DNA from: Dickeya chrysanthemi NCPPB 402
GTDB taxonomy: Bacteria; Pseudomonadota; Gammaproteobacteria; Enterobacterales; Enterobacteriaceae
DNA: 64,000 nucleotides
Direction of reading: 5' to 3'
Assembly: GCF_000406105.1 (NCBI RefSeq)
Contig: NZ_CM001974.1
Location: forward strand, 1,642,122 to 1,706,121
The position numbers were made by a program, and so were the translations under genes. The first letter of the stretch is position 1. Each line of letters begins with the position of its first letter. Below, piece by piece: positions 43,136 through 53,156 of this stretch. The notes under the pieces are model-generated. The model had not been told where the DNA came from. It saw nothing but the letters and a program-made list of their open reading frames with translations, and did no database searches.

Positions 43136-44095
43136 ATGACTTATGTAATTGTTCATGCCCTCGCGCCGATTTTCATCATCATGCTGCTGGGGTTCTGGGC
43201 CGGCAAAGCCAAATTGGTGGATAACAAGAACGTCGCGCTGCTCAATATTTTCGTGATGGATTTTGCCTTGCCGGCGGCGTTGTTCAGCGCCACCGTGCAG
43301 ACGCCCTGGTCCGGCATTGTTCAGCAGTCGCCGCTGATCGTGGTATTGACGCTGGCGATGTGGATAACCTATGCCGCCATCTACTTTCTGGCCGTTAAGG
43401 TGTTCCATAAAACGCCGCAGGATGCCGCAGTGCTGACGCTGACCGTGGCGCTGCCCAATTACGCGGCACTCGGTTTGCCGATCCTCGGCAGCGTGCTGGG
43501 CGACGGCTCGTCCACATCGTTATCGGTGGCGGTGTCCATCGCTTGTGGTTCGGTGTTGATGACGCCGTTTTGCCTGCTGATTCTGGAACGTGAAAAAGCG
43601 CGGGCGTCGGGCGGCAGTCAGACCTCGACGCTGTCGATGCTGCCGGTGTTGATGTGGCGGTCGGTGAAAAAACCGATCGTGCTGGGGCCGCTGCTGGGTG
43701 TGGTGCTGTCCGCCATCGGTATCCGCATGCCGGAATTATTGCTGGCGGCGATCAAACCGCTGGGGTTATCCGCCACCGCCACGGCGTTGTTCCTGACCGG
43801 CGTGATCCTGTCGGCACGCCAGTTGAAACTGAACCCGATGGTCACCACCGCGGTGTTAACCAAGCTGCTGATTCAGCCGGCACTGGCGTGGGGCGTCGTG
43901 TTGCTATTGGGCTTGCACGGCTCGGTGGCGATCACCGCGATTCTGATGATTGCGCTGTCCGCCGGCTTTTTCGGGGTGGTGTTCGGTAACCGGTTCGGCG
44001 TGCAATCGCCGGATGCAGAGGCGGTGCTGCTGTTAAGCTCGGTACTCTGTATCCTGTCACTGCCGCTATTTATTACGTTAACATCAGGTATTTGA
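43136..44095 (+). CDS. mdcF: Malonate transporter, auxin efflux carrier (AEC) family
   Basis: The 319-residue inner-membrane protein with about ten hydrophobic segments begins YVIVHALAPIFIIMLLGFW, typical of AEC-family permeases. MdcF is the malonate carrier in operons that lack the two-gene MdcLM system. ATG 43136 with AGGTGA upstream was preferred to the earlier frame start at 43058. Confidence 0.9.
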   Translation: MTYVIVHALAPIFIIMLLGFWAGKAKLVDNKNVALLNIFVMDFALPAALFSATVQTPWSGIVQQSPLIVVLTLAMWITYAAIYFLAVKVFHKTPQDAAVLTLTVALPNYAALGLPILGSVLGDGSSTSLSVAVSIACGSVLMTPFCLLILEREKARASGGSQTSTLSMLPVLMWRSVKKPIVLGPLLGVVLSAIGIRMPELLLAAIKPLGLSATATALFLTGVILSARQLKLNPMVTTAVLTKLLIQPALAWGVVLLLGLHGSVAITAILMIALSAGFFGVVFGNRFGVQSPDAEAVLLLSSVLCILSLPLFITLTSGI

Positions 44096-44116
44096 ACGAC
44101 ATCAGGAATCTGAATC

Positions 44117-44731
44117 ATGGTAACGATACGTCCGCACGATCTGTTATGGCTGGCCTCCCGCGATGCGTTGGAGGGCGTTGATGCCCCCTGGGTGCTCAGC
44201 CAATGGCAACCGGTGTTGCCGGTGGTGGTGCGGCGTGACGTTGACCCGGCCGGACGCGTTCCGGTCGGGGTGCGTGGCCTGCGCCGCGACCAGCGCGCTG
44301 CCGGGTGGGTGGCGGCAGAGCGCATTGTTCGGGTGGTGACGCCGGACATGCTGTGCGATCTGTCATCGCTGTTGCATTCGCCGTTTGTTTCACAACCGCC
44401 GGTGCAGGTCGCCATTCAACTGGCGCAACAGCACTGGCCGTGGCAGTGGGGCATCACCGGCGGTACGGGGTATGCGCTGGCGACCCAGGTGCCGGTGATG
44501 CATGGGGACAGCGATCTGGACTTGCTGATTCGCGCGCCGCAGCCGCTGGACCGCGACGCGCTGGCGGACTGGCAACGACAGCTGTCGTCATCGCCGCTGT
44601 GTCGGGCCGATACGCAAATTGAAACCCCCAACGGCGGTTTTGCGCTGGCTGAATGGTTACGCGATGGACAGGTGCTGTTAAAAACCGACCGTGGCCCGCG
44701 GCGGGTCAGCGATCCGTGGTCAATGGAGTAG
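44117..44731 (+). CDS. mdcG: Phosphoribosyl-dephospho-CoA transferase
   Basis: MdcG attaches the prosthetic group made by MdcB to Ser25 of MdcC. The 204-residue protein has the nucleotidyltransferase-like motif GDSDLDLLIRAP near residue 135, whose Asp pair is catalytic in the family. The gene ends 4 bases before mdcH. Confidence 0.92.
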   Translation: MVTIRPHDLLWLASRDALEGVDAPWVLSQWQPVLPVVVRRDVDPAGRVPVGVRGLRRDQRAAGWVAAERIVRVVTPDMLCDLSSLLHSPFVSQPPVQVAIQLAQQHWPWQWGITGGTGYALATQVPVMHGDSDLDLLIRAPQPLDRDALADWQRQLSSSPLCRADTQIETPNGGFALAEWLRDGQVLLKTDRGPRRVSDPWSME

Positions 44732-44735
44732 AGCA

Positions 44736-45644
44736 ATGAAGATTCTGTTTACCTTCCCCGGACAGGGCGCGCAGCAGGCCGGCATGTTGCAGCAATTGCC
44801 GGGCGATACCCGCGTGCTGGATGACGCGGCCGCGGTACTGGGAGACGAGGTTTACCAACTGGATACCCCGCAGGCGTTGCGGCATACCCGTGCGGTACAG
44901 CTGTGTCTGCTGATAACGGGGGTGGCCTGGGCCCAGGCGCTGATGGCGCGTGGCCTGATACCGGAGATGGTCAGCGGCTTGTCGATTGGCGCGTTTCCGG
45001 CGGCGGTGGTCGCCGGCGTACTGCGCTTTGACGATGCGTTACGGCTGGTGGCGTTGCGCGGCGAGCTGATGGAGCAGGCGTACCCGCAAGGGTATGGACT
45101 GACCGCGATTATGGGCTTAAGCCAGTCGGAGGTGGAAACGCTGTTGGTCGGTAGCGGCGCGTATATTGCCAACCTGAACGCTGAACGGCAGATAGTGATT
45201 GCCGGCAGCGATGAAAACATGGCGCAGGTGGCGGAGCGCGCGCTGCAACGCGGCGCCAGCCGGGCACAGCGTTTGCAAGTCAGTGTGCCGTCTCATTGTA
45301 CGTTGCTGGATGCGCCCGCCAGACAACTGGCGGCAGCGATGGCGTCGGTTTCTTTTTCGCCGCCTCAGTGCTGCTACCTGAGCGGCAGTTCCGCCCGCGC
45401 CATCTGGCAGGCGGAGCGCATCGCAGACGATCTGGCGCTGAACATGGCGCGCACCGTGCGTTGGCATGAGGCGATGGTGGCGGCGGAAGAGCGTGATGTC
45501 GGGCTGGCGATAGAAATGCCGCCGGGCGGCGTGCTGACCTGCCTGGCGAAACAGGCGTTTAGCCGTAGCGAGGCGTTTTCACTGGCGCGTAGCGGCGTCG
45601 AGGTGGTGGTCCACCGCGCAGCCCAGCTCAAGGCGCAGGGGTAA
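44736..45644 (+). CDS. mdcH: Malonyl-CoA:ACP transacylase of the decarboxylase (epsilon subunit)
   Basis: MdcH primes MdcC with a malonyl group from malonyl-CoA. The 302-residue protein has FPGQGAQ at the N-terminus and the nucleophile elbow SGLSIGAF with Ser at about residue 83, plus the conserved His in VPSHC. ATG 44736 follows the mdcG stop by 4 bases. It overlaps the convergent mdcR gene by 17 bases. Confidence 0.93.
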   Translation: MKILFTFPGQGAQQAGMLQQLPGDTRVLDDAAAVLGDEVYQLDTPQALRHTRAVQLCLLITGVAWAQALMARGLIPEMVSGLSIGAFPAAVVAGVLRFDDALRLVALRGELMEQAYPQGYGLTAIMGLSQSEVETLLVGSGAYIANLNAERQIVIAGSDENMAQVAERALQRGASRAQRLQVSVPSHCTLLDAPARQLAAAMASVSFSPPQCCYLSGSSARAIWQAERIADDLALNMARTVRWHEAMVAAEERDVGLAIEMPPGGVLTCLAKQAFSRSEAFSLARSGVEVVVHRAAQLKAQG

Positions 45645-46560
45645 CGTTCAGGCTGCGGGCATACATGCGGCCTTCCGCCACCAGCGCCAGCAGGTTTGGG
45701 TCATGCTCGCGGTTGCGGGCGAACACGATGGCGATAAGCTGGCGCATTTGATAAGGCGTTGCCAGTTTCAGCAACTGCACATCGTTCTCGTACACTTTTT
45801 TCATCCGCTCAGGGAGCAGGGTAAAGCCGACGCCGGCCTGCACCAGACTCAGCATAGAGAAAATGTCGTCCACCCGCGTGACGATCTCCGGTTCAAAGCC
45901 TGCGATATGAAATGCTTCCTGAAAACCGGCATAGGTGGCGAACCCTTCAGACAGCGACACAAAACGCTGGTGATGAAAATCCCGCAGATCGGCCGGTTGG
46001 CGGGTATCCAGCTTTGCCGCCGCCGGTGCCGCCAGGCAGATCTCATCTTCAAACAGCGGCAGGAATTCCAGCCGGTTACGGTCGATAGTGTGGTCGGACA
46101 GCGAGATAAGGATGGCGTCCAATTGTTGGTCATCCAGCATGGCGAGCAGGCGCTGGTTCGACCCCATGGTTAAATCCAGCTCCAGATCCGGGCGGCGCAA
46201 CTTGACGCCCATAATCAGGCGCGGCACCGTTTCCAGCGTCAGCGAATACAGCGTGCCGATGCGCAATCGCCCCTGCCCGACGCCGGCGGTCTTGCGCGTC
46301 TCTTCCAGCCCCCGTTCCATCAACAGCATCGCTTCCTGGCTGTATTCCAGCAGCGTATGCGCCGCCGGCAATGCCACCAGATTGCGCCCCTTGTGGATAA
46401 ACAGCGGGCAGCGCACCCCTTCCTCCAGCGTATGCAGCGCCCGATGTACGCTGACGCCGCTCAATCCGAGCAGCTCTGCCGTGCGGGTGATGGTGCCGGT
46501 TTCCATAAACGTCTTGAAGATCTCAAGCTTGCGAAAGGTGATATCGCCGTCTGTTAGCAT
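45628..46560 (-). CDS. mdcR: LysR-type regulator of malonate use
   Basis: The 310-residue protein has a winged helix-turn-helix (FRKLEIFKTFMETGTITRTAELLGLSGVSVHRAL) and a LysR effector domain. Its place at the end of mdcABCDEFGH, in convergent orientation, is that of MdcR, the malonate-responsive activator in Klebsiella. It probably acts at the palindrome at 38329-38346. Confidence 0.9.
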   Translation of the reverse strand: MLTDGDITFRKLEIFKTFMETGTITRTAELLGLSGVSVHRALHTLEEGVRCPLFIHKGRNLVALPAAHTLLEYSQEAMLLMERGLEETRKTAGVGQGRLRIGTLYSLTLETVPRLIMGVKLRRPDLELDLTMGSNQRLLAMLDDQQLDAILISLSDHTIDRNRLEFLPLFEDEICLAAPAAAKLDTRQPADLRDFHHQRFVSLSEGFATYAGFQEAFHIAGFEPEIVTRVDDIFSMLSLVQAGVGFTLLPERMKKVYENDVQLLKLATPYQMRQLIAIVFARNREHDPNLLALVAEGRMYARSLNVTPAP

Positions 46561-46669
46561 GTCGGACTCATTGTGTGCTTGCGCTGTGGATGTGAATGGC
46601 TAAACCGTAGGGGGAATTGTACCTGTAATGCGCAGCAAAAGGGGAATCAGGTGGTGTGTCGTTGTGAGC

Positions 46670-46692
46670 GCGGCCCGCCAAACGCGGGCCGC
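46670..46692 (-). terminator. Hairpin at the end of the sitABCD operon
   Basis: GCGGCCCGC (46670-46678) and GCGGGCCGC (46684-46692) form a perfect 9-bp stem with a 5-base loop, 7 bases past the sitD stop. There is no U tract, but stability and position suggest transcript end or 3' protection. Confidence 0.55.
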
Positions 46693-46698
46693 ATTCGG

Positions 46699-47526
46699 TC
46701 AGCGCGGCGGTTTTCGTATTTTCGCCACGCACTGCGCGATGAGAAAAATCAGCGACTGGATAATCACGATGCACGGCCCGGTCGCACCATCAAGGAAATA
46801 GCTGAGCCAGGTACCGAAAACCGAAGAGAATGTCGCAGCGGCTACCGCCACCAGCATCATGGAACCGAAGCGTTTGCACAGCACAAATCCGGTAATGCCG
46901 GGGGTAATCAACATCGCGATCACCAGAATCACGCCGACCGCCTGTAGCGCGGCGACGATGGTCAGCGACAGCAGGGTCAGCAAGCCATAGTGCAGCAGTT
47001 TTACCGGCAGACCGCAGATTTGCGCCTGCGTGGCATCAAAACAGTACAACACCAGATCGCGCCATTTGATGATAACCACGGCCAGCACCAGCAGGCTGAT
47101 CACCAACGTTTGTTGCAGTTCATAGCGGGTGATGCCCAGTACGTTGCCGAACAGGATATGGCTCAGATGCTGTTCGGTATTGACGCGGGAGAACAGCACC
47201 AAGCCGACGGCGAACATGCCGGAAAACAGAATCCCCATCACCGTATCTTCTTTGATACGGCAGCGTTCCTTCACATAGCCGGTCGCCAGCGCGCAAAACA
47301 GACCGGAAGCGAACGCGCCGATCGCCAGCGGAATGCCCGCCAGCCAGGCCAGCACCACGCCGGGCAGCACGGCGTGAGACACCGCGTCTCCCATTAGCGA
47401 CCAGCCTTTCAGCACCATAAAACAAGAGAGCACCGCACACACCATGCCGACCACGCCCGCCGCCAGCATGGCTTTAACCATGAACGGAAAGGAAAACGGT
47501 TCGACGAGCAGAGTTAACCATTCCAT
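46699..47526 (-). CDS. sitD: Mn/Fe ABC transporter permease SitD/YfeD-like
   Basis: The 275-residue ABC-3 family permease has about eight hydrophobic segments and the motif SLMGDAVSHAVLPGVVLAWL near residue 45. It pairs with SitC to form the channel. It is the last gene of sitABCD, 1 base after sitC. Confidence 0.92.
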   Translation of the reverse strand: MEWLTLLVEPFSFPFMVKAMLAAGVVGMVCAVLSCFMVLKGWSLMGDAVSHAVLPGVVLAWLAGIPLAIGAFASGLFCALATGYVKERCRIKEDTVMGILFSGMFAVGLVLFSRVNTEQHLSHILFGNVLGITRYELQQTLVISLLVLAVVIIKWRDLVLYCFDATQAQICGLPVKLLHYGLLTLLSLTIVAALQAVGVILVIAMLITPGITGFVLCKRFGSMMLVAVAAATFSSVFGTWLSYFLDGATGPCIVIIQSLIFLIAQCVAKIRKPPR

Positions 47527-47527
47527 A

Positions 47528-48385
47528 TTATTTCCTCATCATCACCAGACGGCGTTGGCGACGGGCAGCCAGTAATCCGTGCCGGGGCGCGAAGACAAAC
47601 GCCAGCAGAAACATCAGCGTCTGTAGTGAAACGATGACGCCGCCGGTAGCGCCGTTGAGGAAGAAACTCAGCCACGCGCCCATCGCGCTGGTCATCGCGC
47701 CAAGCGCGATGGCAATCAGTACCAACCGTGGGAAGCGGTCGGTCAGCAACCAGGCGGTGGCGCCCGGCGTAATCACCATAGCGATCACCAAAATAGCGCC
47801 CACCGTTTGCAGTGCGGCCACGGTGCAGGCACTCAGCAGGGTGAAGAAGATGATTTTCAGCCGCAGCGGCGACAAGCCGATGGTTCTGGCATGGATTTCG
47901 TCAAAAAAGGTGACGAACAAGTCTTTCCAGATAACGCACAGTACGATGAGTGAAATGCCGATAATCAGCGCCACCTGCACAATGTCTTCGTCTGCGATGC
48001 CGAGAATATTACCGAAAATGATCGACTGTACGTTCACCGCGGTCGGGTTCAGCGAAATGATCAACAACCCGGCGGCAAAAAACGTAGAGAAAATAAACCC
48101 GATCACCGCATCTTCGCGGATACGGGTCACCTGCCGGATGAAGGTCATGGCGAGCGCCGCCAGCATGCCGGCGAAAAACGCGCCGGCGGCGTAGGGCAGG
48201 CCCAGTGCGTAAGCGCCGGCCACGCCCGGCACCACCGAATGCGACAGCGCGTCGCCCATCAGCGACCAGCCTTTCAGCATCAGATAGGCGGACAAAAAGG
48301 CGCAGGTGCCGCCGACCAGGCTACTTATCAGGATGGCTTTGACCATGTATTCATACTGGAAGGGCACCAGCAAGGCATCAATCAT
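47528..48385 (-). CDS. sitC: Mn/Fe ABC transporter permease SitC/YfeC-like
   Basis: The 285-residue ABC-3 permease is a paralogue of SitD, with [23 protein letters not shown] chose ATG 48385 because GAGG lies about 9 bases upstream; the frame also offers ATG 48403. It overlaps the end of sitB, indicating coupled translation. Confidence 0.92.
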   Translation of the reverse strand: MIDALLVPFQYEYMVKAILISSLVGGTCAFLSAYLMLKGWSLMGDALSHSVVPGVAGAYALGLPYAAGAFFAGMLAALAMTFIRQVTRIREDAVIGFIFSTFFAAGLLIISLNPTAVNVQSIIFGNILGIADEDIVQVALIIGISLIVLCVIWKDLFVTFFDEIHARTIGLSPLRLKIIFFTLLSACTVAALQTVGAILVIAMVITPGATAWLLTDRFPRLVLIAIALGAMTSAMGAWLSFFLNGATGGVIVSLQTLMFLLAFVFAPRHGLLAARRQRRLVMMRK

Positions 48386-49274
48386 GGCGCTTATCCTCAT
48401 CATCTGCCGATGAGCGGTGGGGCGGCGTCAGGTTGCCCTTACCGTAAAAGACCGCCGGGCGTTCATCGTCCGTCAGCACCGTTAGCTCGCGCGCATCGGC
48501 GTCCTGATGCAGTTGTTGCCCGGACAACCGCAGGTAACGCAGCACGCCGCCGAAGGTTTTTTCCAGATTAGGGTGGGTGAAGGTGCTTTCCGTCGGGCCG
48601 ACCGCCAGCACGGTGCGGTTGATCAGCACCACCTGATCGCAGAACTCAGGCACGCTGCCGAGGTTATGGGTGGAGACCAGAATCAGGTGCCCCTCTTCGC
48701 GCAGCGTTTTCAGCAATTTGATAATCGCATTTTCCGTCTGTACATCGACGCCGGTGAACGGCTCGTCCAGCAGGATGATTTGCGCCTGCTGCGCCAGCGC
48801 ACGTGCCAGAAACACCCGTTTCTTTTGCCCGCCGGACAATTCGCCTATCTGGCGCTGATGCAGTTCCGCCATGCCAACGCGCTCCAGCGCCAGCGCCACC
48901 TGTTTTTTGTCTTCCGCTGACGGAATGCGAAACATCGACATCTTGCCGTAGCGCCCCATCATCACTACATCCTCAACCAGCACCGGGAAGTTCCAATCGA
49001 CTTCCTCGGTCTGCGGGACATAGGCGATGAGATTGCTTTTCAGCGCTTGCCGGACGGGCAGGCCGTTGAGCGACACGCTGCCGGTAGAGGGGCGCACGAT
49101 GCCCATAATGCTTTTAAACAACGTTGATTTCCCGCTGCCGTTTACCCCGACCAGCGCGCAGATGGTGCCGCCGTGGAGATGAAAGCTGGCGTTATGGATG
49201 GCGGTGTGGCCGTTGTTGTAGGTGACCGTGATGTCCTGCACGATCAACTGTGCGTCTTCTGCGTGCCGGGTCAT
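48378..49274 (-). CDS. sitB: Mn/Fe ABC transporter ATPase SitB/YfeB-like
   Basis: The 298-residue ATPase has Walker [10 protein letters not shown], signature LSGGQKKR, Walker [13 protein letters not shown] and H-loop STHN, as in chelated-iron/manganese systems. Its ATG overlaps the sitA stop as ATGA. Confidence 0.93.
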   Translation of the reverse strand: MTRHAEDAQLIVQDITVTYNNGHTAIHNASFHLHGGTICALVGVNGSGKSTLFKSIMGIVRPSTGSVSLNGLPVRQALKSNLIAYVPQTEEVDWNFPVLVEDVVMMGRYGKMSMFRIPSAEDKKQVALALERVGMAELHQRQIGELSGGQKKRVFLARALAQQAQIILLDEPFTGVDVQTENAIIKLLKTLREEGHLILVSTHNLGSVPEFCDQVVLINRTVLAVGPTESTFTHPNLEKTFGGVLRYLRLSGQQLHQDADARELTVLTDDERPAVFYGKGNLTPPHRSSADDEDKRHD

Positions 49275-50206
49275 TGGTTAAAGCCTTTTGCAATGGTGTC
49301 TACGGTGGTGTTTAACAGCGAAATATAGTCGGGAACCGGGCCGTCTTGGGTTGACAGCGAATCCACATACAGCACGCCGCCATAGCGCGCGCCGGTTTCT
49401 TTACTGATCTGGCGCGCCGGTTTATCCGATACGGTACTTTCGCTGAACACGACCGGAATCTGGTACTGGCGCACGGCGTCAATCACATGACGCACCTGCT
49501 GCGGCGTGCCTTGCTCGTCGGCGTTGATCGGCCACAGGTACAGTTCTTTCAGGCCATAGTCGCGCGCCAGATAACTGAAGGCGCCTTCGCTGGTGACCAG
49601 CCAGCGGTGTTCGGCCGGGATATTATTCAGCCGTGCGCGCAGCGGTTGATCCAGCGCCATAATCTGCGCGGCGTAATGTTGGGCGTTGCGGTTATAGGTT
49701 TCCGCGTTGTCCGGGTCGTATTTCACCAGCGCTGACCGGATATTCTCTATATAAATTAAGGCATTGTTTGGCGACATCCAGGCGTGGGGATTCGGGTTGC
49801 CGTTGTAAGGGCCTTCGTTGATCGCGATGGGCGTGACGCCTTCGCTGACCACCACGGAAGGTACGCCCTGAATGTTCTCAAAGAACCGGCCGAACCAGCG
49901 CTCCAGATTGAGGCCATTCCACAGAATCAGGTTTGCCGACTGCGTTTTGGCGATATCCCGTGGCGTGGGCTGGTAGTCGTGGATTTCCGCACCCGGCTTG
50001 GTGATCGATTCGACGGTGGCGGCATCGCCGGCAACATGTTGGGCGATGTCCTGAATAATGGTAAACGTGGTCACCACTTTGAGTTTTGCCATCGCCGGTA
50101 GCGAAAAAGCGAACAGTGACGCCAGCAGGGCGGCGAACAGCGGAGCGGCTGAAAAAGACAAAGGGAAGGATAACCGCGTCTTGCGCATCTGAAAGACCAT
50201 AAACAT
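49271..50206 (-). CDS. sitA: Mn/Fe-binding periplasmic protein SitA/YfeA-like
   Basis: The 311-residue cluster A-I binding protein has a signal peptide ending LPAMA and the conserved metal-site segments [20 protein letters not shown] and [13 protein letters not shown]. It delivers Mn2+ or Fe2+ to SitCD. ATG 50206 follows a GGAG site. A near-consensus Fur box lies 18 bases upstream, so expression should rise on iron starvation. Confidence 0.93.
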   Translation of the reverse strand: MFMVFQMRKTRLSFPLSFSAAPLFAALLASLFAFSLPAMAKLKVVTTFTIIQDIAQHVAGDAATVESITKPGAEIHDYQPTPRDIAKTQSANLILWNGLNLERWFGRFFENIQGVPSVVVSEGVTPIAINEGPYNGNPNPHAWMSPNNALIYIENIRSALVKYDPDNAETYNRNAQHYAAQIMALDQPLRARLNNIPAEHRWLVTSEGAFSYLARDYGLKELYLWPINADEQGTPQQVRHVIDAVRQYQIPVVFSESTVSDKPARQISKETGARYGGVLYVDSLSTQDGPVPDYISLLNTTVDTIAKGFNQ

Positions 50207-50223
50207 AATACACTCCCAACAAT

Positions 50224-50242
50224 GATAATGATAACCATTTTC
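50224..50242. promoter_or_regulatory. Fur box upstream of sitABCD
   Basis: GATAATGATAACCATTTTC matches the 19-base consensus GATAATGATAATCATTATC at 17 positions. It lies just upstream of the sitA ribosome site, where bound Fur-Fe2+ would block transcription. Confidence 0.85.
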
Positions 50243-50660
50243 ATTTGAAATTAGGGCTATGTTAACAGACTACATTTAACACCTCAATAACACCACGACG
50301 TAAATTGTTTTAGGTGAAAATGGTTTTAACATCATGTGTTTTCTGATAACGCGGTACCGGTGGCGTAAACGTCCAGCCGCTTCAGACGGGCGCTGATGAT
50401 CTCTTTTGGCCTTTAGCCGCGGCGTACGTTGATGTGCATTCCACTCGATTGACGATGGTACTCGATAAATACGGCTATCAATTCGAGCTGGGCAAAGCCA
50501 GACGGCGGGAAGAGGGTAAAGACGTTTTGAGTCTCTCGTCCGGCATTACACCGTGCCACCGTTACATACGGCGGCACGGTGTTTCTCGTCGAGGTTGGAT
50601 GTCGTCAATCCGCTAACCGGCCGGTTTCAGGGCCGATCAGGGCAGGCGACAGGACGCGCA
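50243..50660. other. Intergenic region between sitA and the alcohol dehydrogenase remnant
   Basis: No supported gene. A short plus-strand frame near 50434-50616 has no recognisable family. CACCGTGCC (50549-50557) pairs with GGCACGGTG (50573-50581) as a 9-bp hairpin with further pairing in the loop. It is a candidate terminator for the leftward alcohol dehydrogenase gene. Confidence 0.4.
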
Positions 50661-51808
50661 CTACAACGCATTCTTCAGAATGGCGGTCACAACTTCCGGG
50701 GGGTAAGTGTCGGCAATGCCGAAGAGACGGACGTTGCCCTGAACGTTGTCGACGATGGCCGGCAGGTCGGCTGCGGTTATTTTCAACTGCGGCAGACGAG
50801 TCGGCGTACCGATGGTGTTAAACCAGTTTTCCAGTGCGGCAATGCCTTGCTCGCCGGTATCCACGCCAAAAATATTGCCGGCAAATCGTTCGAACTGCGC
50901 CCGGTTGCGCTCGAGATACCATTTCATCCAGGCCGGCACCACCACCGACAGCCCGGCGCCATGCGGCACGTTGAACAGGGCGGAAAGCGAGTGTTCGATG
51001 GCGTGGTTGGGATAGCTGAATCCTGCGGTGCCGGAGAACGTCAGGCCATTCAGCGCCAGCGTGGCGGCCCAGGCGAATTGTGCGCGGGCGTTGTAGTCCG
51101 CCGGGTCGGCAAGCAGGGCTTCCGTGGTTTCGACAACCGTGTTGATCAACGATTCCACCAGCCGTGATTGCAGGTGAGGATGGACGGTGGCGGTAAAATA
51201 CACTTCGATCAGGTGGGCGATGACATCCGACGCGGAATACACCAGATAGTCCCGAGGTACGCCCTGCATCAGCAGCGGGTTGACGATCGACACTTTCGGG
51301 AACAAGACGCCCGAAGAGATAAAGATTTCTCCTGCGTTTCGTCATTCGTCACCACGGCGCCCGGGTTCATTTCACTGCCGGTTGCCGCCAGCGTCAGAAT
51401 CGAGAACACCGGCAATGCAGACTCGACCGGCGCTTTCCCGGTAAACAGATCCCAGACATCACCCGGATAGCACACGCCGGCGGCAATCGCCTTCACGCTG
51501 TCGAGCACCGAGCCGCCGCCGACACTCAGGATCGCGTCGACCTGATGTGTTTTCGCCAGTTCAATACCTTCGCGGACTTTCGAGAGCTGCGGGTTGCTCA
51601 CGATGCCGCCGCATTCGACCAGCGCGATACCCTGCTCGTTGAGACGCTGACTGACGATGTCGAAAAGACCGTCGCGTTTGATGCGTTCACTGCCGTAACA
51701 GAGCAGCACGTTTTTAATGCCATGATCGGCCAGATGCTGACCAATCGACTGTTCTTTGTCGACGCCGAATTCGATTTTGGTCGGATTAAAGAAAGTGAAG
51801 TTTTCCAT
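50661..51808 (-). pseudogene. Iron-containing alcohol dehydrogenase (BdhA/YqhD class), frameshifted
   Basis: From ATG 51808, behind AGGA, the first ~165 residues read as an iron-type alcohol dehydrogenase: NFTFFNPTKIEFG, the NAD(P)-binding SVGGGSVLDSVKAIAAG and LTLAATGSEMNPGAVVTNDETQEK. The frame then breaks near 51321-51327 and resumes as FPKVSIVNPLLMQGVP to the C-terminus, with metal ligands in SASDVIAHLIE and NHAIEHSLSALFNVPHGAG. One extra T in the coding strand (TT read as T after the AAA codon) restores a full protein of about 380 residues. Apart from this the sequence is well preserved. It sits divergent from an AraC regulator, as in E. coli yqhD-yqhC. Confidence 0.85.
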
Positions 51809-52103
51809 ATAACATCCTTTGACGTTGTCAGGATGCTCGCTTGACCGCCGGACACAGGCAATGGGGTGAGCAGGCTGACGCAATATACAGCGGAACGGCG
51901 CGCAATACGGTTGAGGGGTGACCGGTATAACGCCGATGCTGACCGTTTAATGTTCTTGCGGGATGCATTTTTGGTGATCTCGGCGAGTTATCGATAGACA
52001 AATACTCCGCATTTATTGCCTGATTCTCCAGGTATTGGGTTTGTTGGTTGGCGTTGTCGTATTGCAAGGCTATGCTGCGAAAAACCGTGGTCAGGGGCGA
52101 GGT

Positions 52104-53066
52104 ATGCCGAATCAGCAACAACAGATAAAACCACAACACGCCGATGCAATCAGCCTGGCGTGTGAAGCAATGGGCGAGATTATCGCACGGTGGACCACCC
52201 GACAATCGGACTGCGCCACCCCGATTCCGAACCTCACGCTCTATCGCCGTGAGACGCCGATGCCGCCGGTCACTTGCCTGATCGAGCCCAGTATTGTGCT
52301 GGTGGTGCAGGGTGAAAAACAGATGGTGGTAGGTGGGGAGGCGTATTCTTACAACCCGCAACGCTTTCTGGTCACCTCGCTGGATCTGCCGGCGAGTTCG
52401 CAAGTGAACGTCGCCAGCCCGGAAAAACCCTGTCTGGGGCTGACCATGAAATTTGATCTTCGCATCATGGCGGAGCTGATCGCCCAAGGCCATTTGCCCT
52501 TGCCGGCTACGCGGGCCAATGACCGGGGGATAGGTATCGGCACGGTGACGCCGTTGCTGATCGAACCCTTCAGGCGGATGCTGGGTCTGCTGGATGAACC
52601 GGACGCGATCCCGGTGCTTGCGCCGCTTATCGAGCGGGAAATCCACTATCGGTTGTTGATGAGCGATCAGGCGGCGCGGTTGTGGCAAATTGCGGCGGTG
52701 GGCAGTCAGGGACAGCGGGTGGCCAGAGCCATTGACTGGTTGAAAATGAATTACACCGCCACATTGCGGATCGATGATCTCGCCGCCCATGCGCAGATGA
52801 GCACGTCGAGCCTGCACCATTACTTTCGGCAATTGACGGCCATGAGCCCTTTACAGTATCAGAAGTGGTTACGGTTGAATGAGGCCCGGCGGCTGATGCT
52901 GAATGAGAATTTTGACGCCGCCAGCGCGGCCTTCGACGTCGGTTATGAGAGCCCATCACAATTCAGCCGGGAATACGCCCGTTTTTTCGGTGCGCCGCCA
53001 AAGCGCGACATCGAAAGATTGCGGCGCAAAGCGGATCCCGATGGCGAGGGGATGTATGCTCGCTGA
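52104..53066 (+). CDS. AraC-family regulator, YqhC-like
   Basis: From ATG 52104, with a GGGGCGAGG site just upstream, the protein has 320 residues. The N-terminal half is of the AraC_N type (IEPSIVLVVQGEKQMVVGG, FLVTSLDLPASSQVNVASPEKPCLGL). The C-terminal ~100 residues carry two helix-turn-helix motifs (LRIDDLAAHAQMSTSSLHHYF and ASAAFDVGYESPSQFSREYARFFG). In E. coli the related YqhC activates the divergent yqhD aldehyde reductase gene, so regulation of the divergent dehydrogenase at 50661-51808 is likely. Confidence 0.88.
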   Translation: MPNQQQQIKPQHADAISLACEAMGEIIARWTTRQSDCATPIPNLTLYRRETPMPPVTCLIEPSIVLVVQGEKQMVVGGEAYSYNPQRFLVTSLDLPASSQVNVASPEKPCLGLTMKFDLRIMAELIAQGHLPLPATRANDRGIGIGTVTPLLIEPFRRMLGLLDEPDAIPVLAPLIEREIHYRLLMSDQAARLWQIAAVGSQGQRVARAIDWLKMNYTATLRIDDLAAHAQMSTSSLHHYFRQLTAMSPLQYQKWLRLNEARRLMLNENFDAASAAFDVGYESPSQFSREYARFFGAPPKRDIERLRRKADPDGEGMYAR

Positions 53067-53156
53067 GCCCAGCCGTTCAGCGAGGGATCGTTTTCTTTTC
53101 CGATGCATCGGCGCTATTGTTTCAGGCATTCGATGTCTGTTTCAGGAATAACGACG

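Noticed and set aside
50434..50616. 60-codon plus-strand frame between sitA and the dehydrogenase remnant
   Set aside because: No recognisable family, and it runs through the hairpin at 50549-50581, which is better explained as a transcript end.
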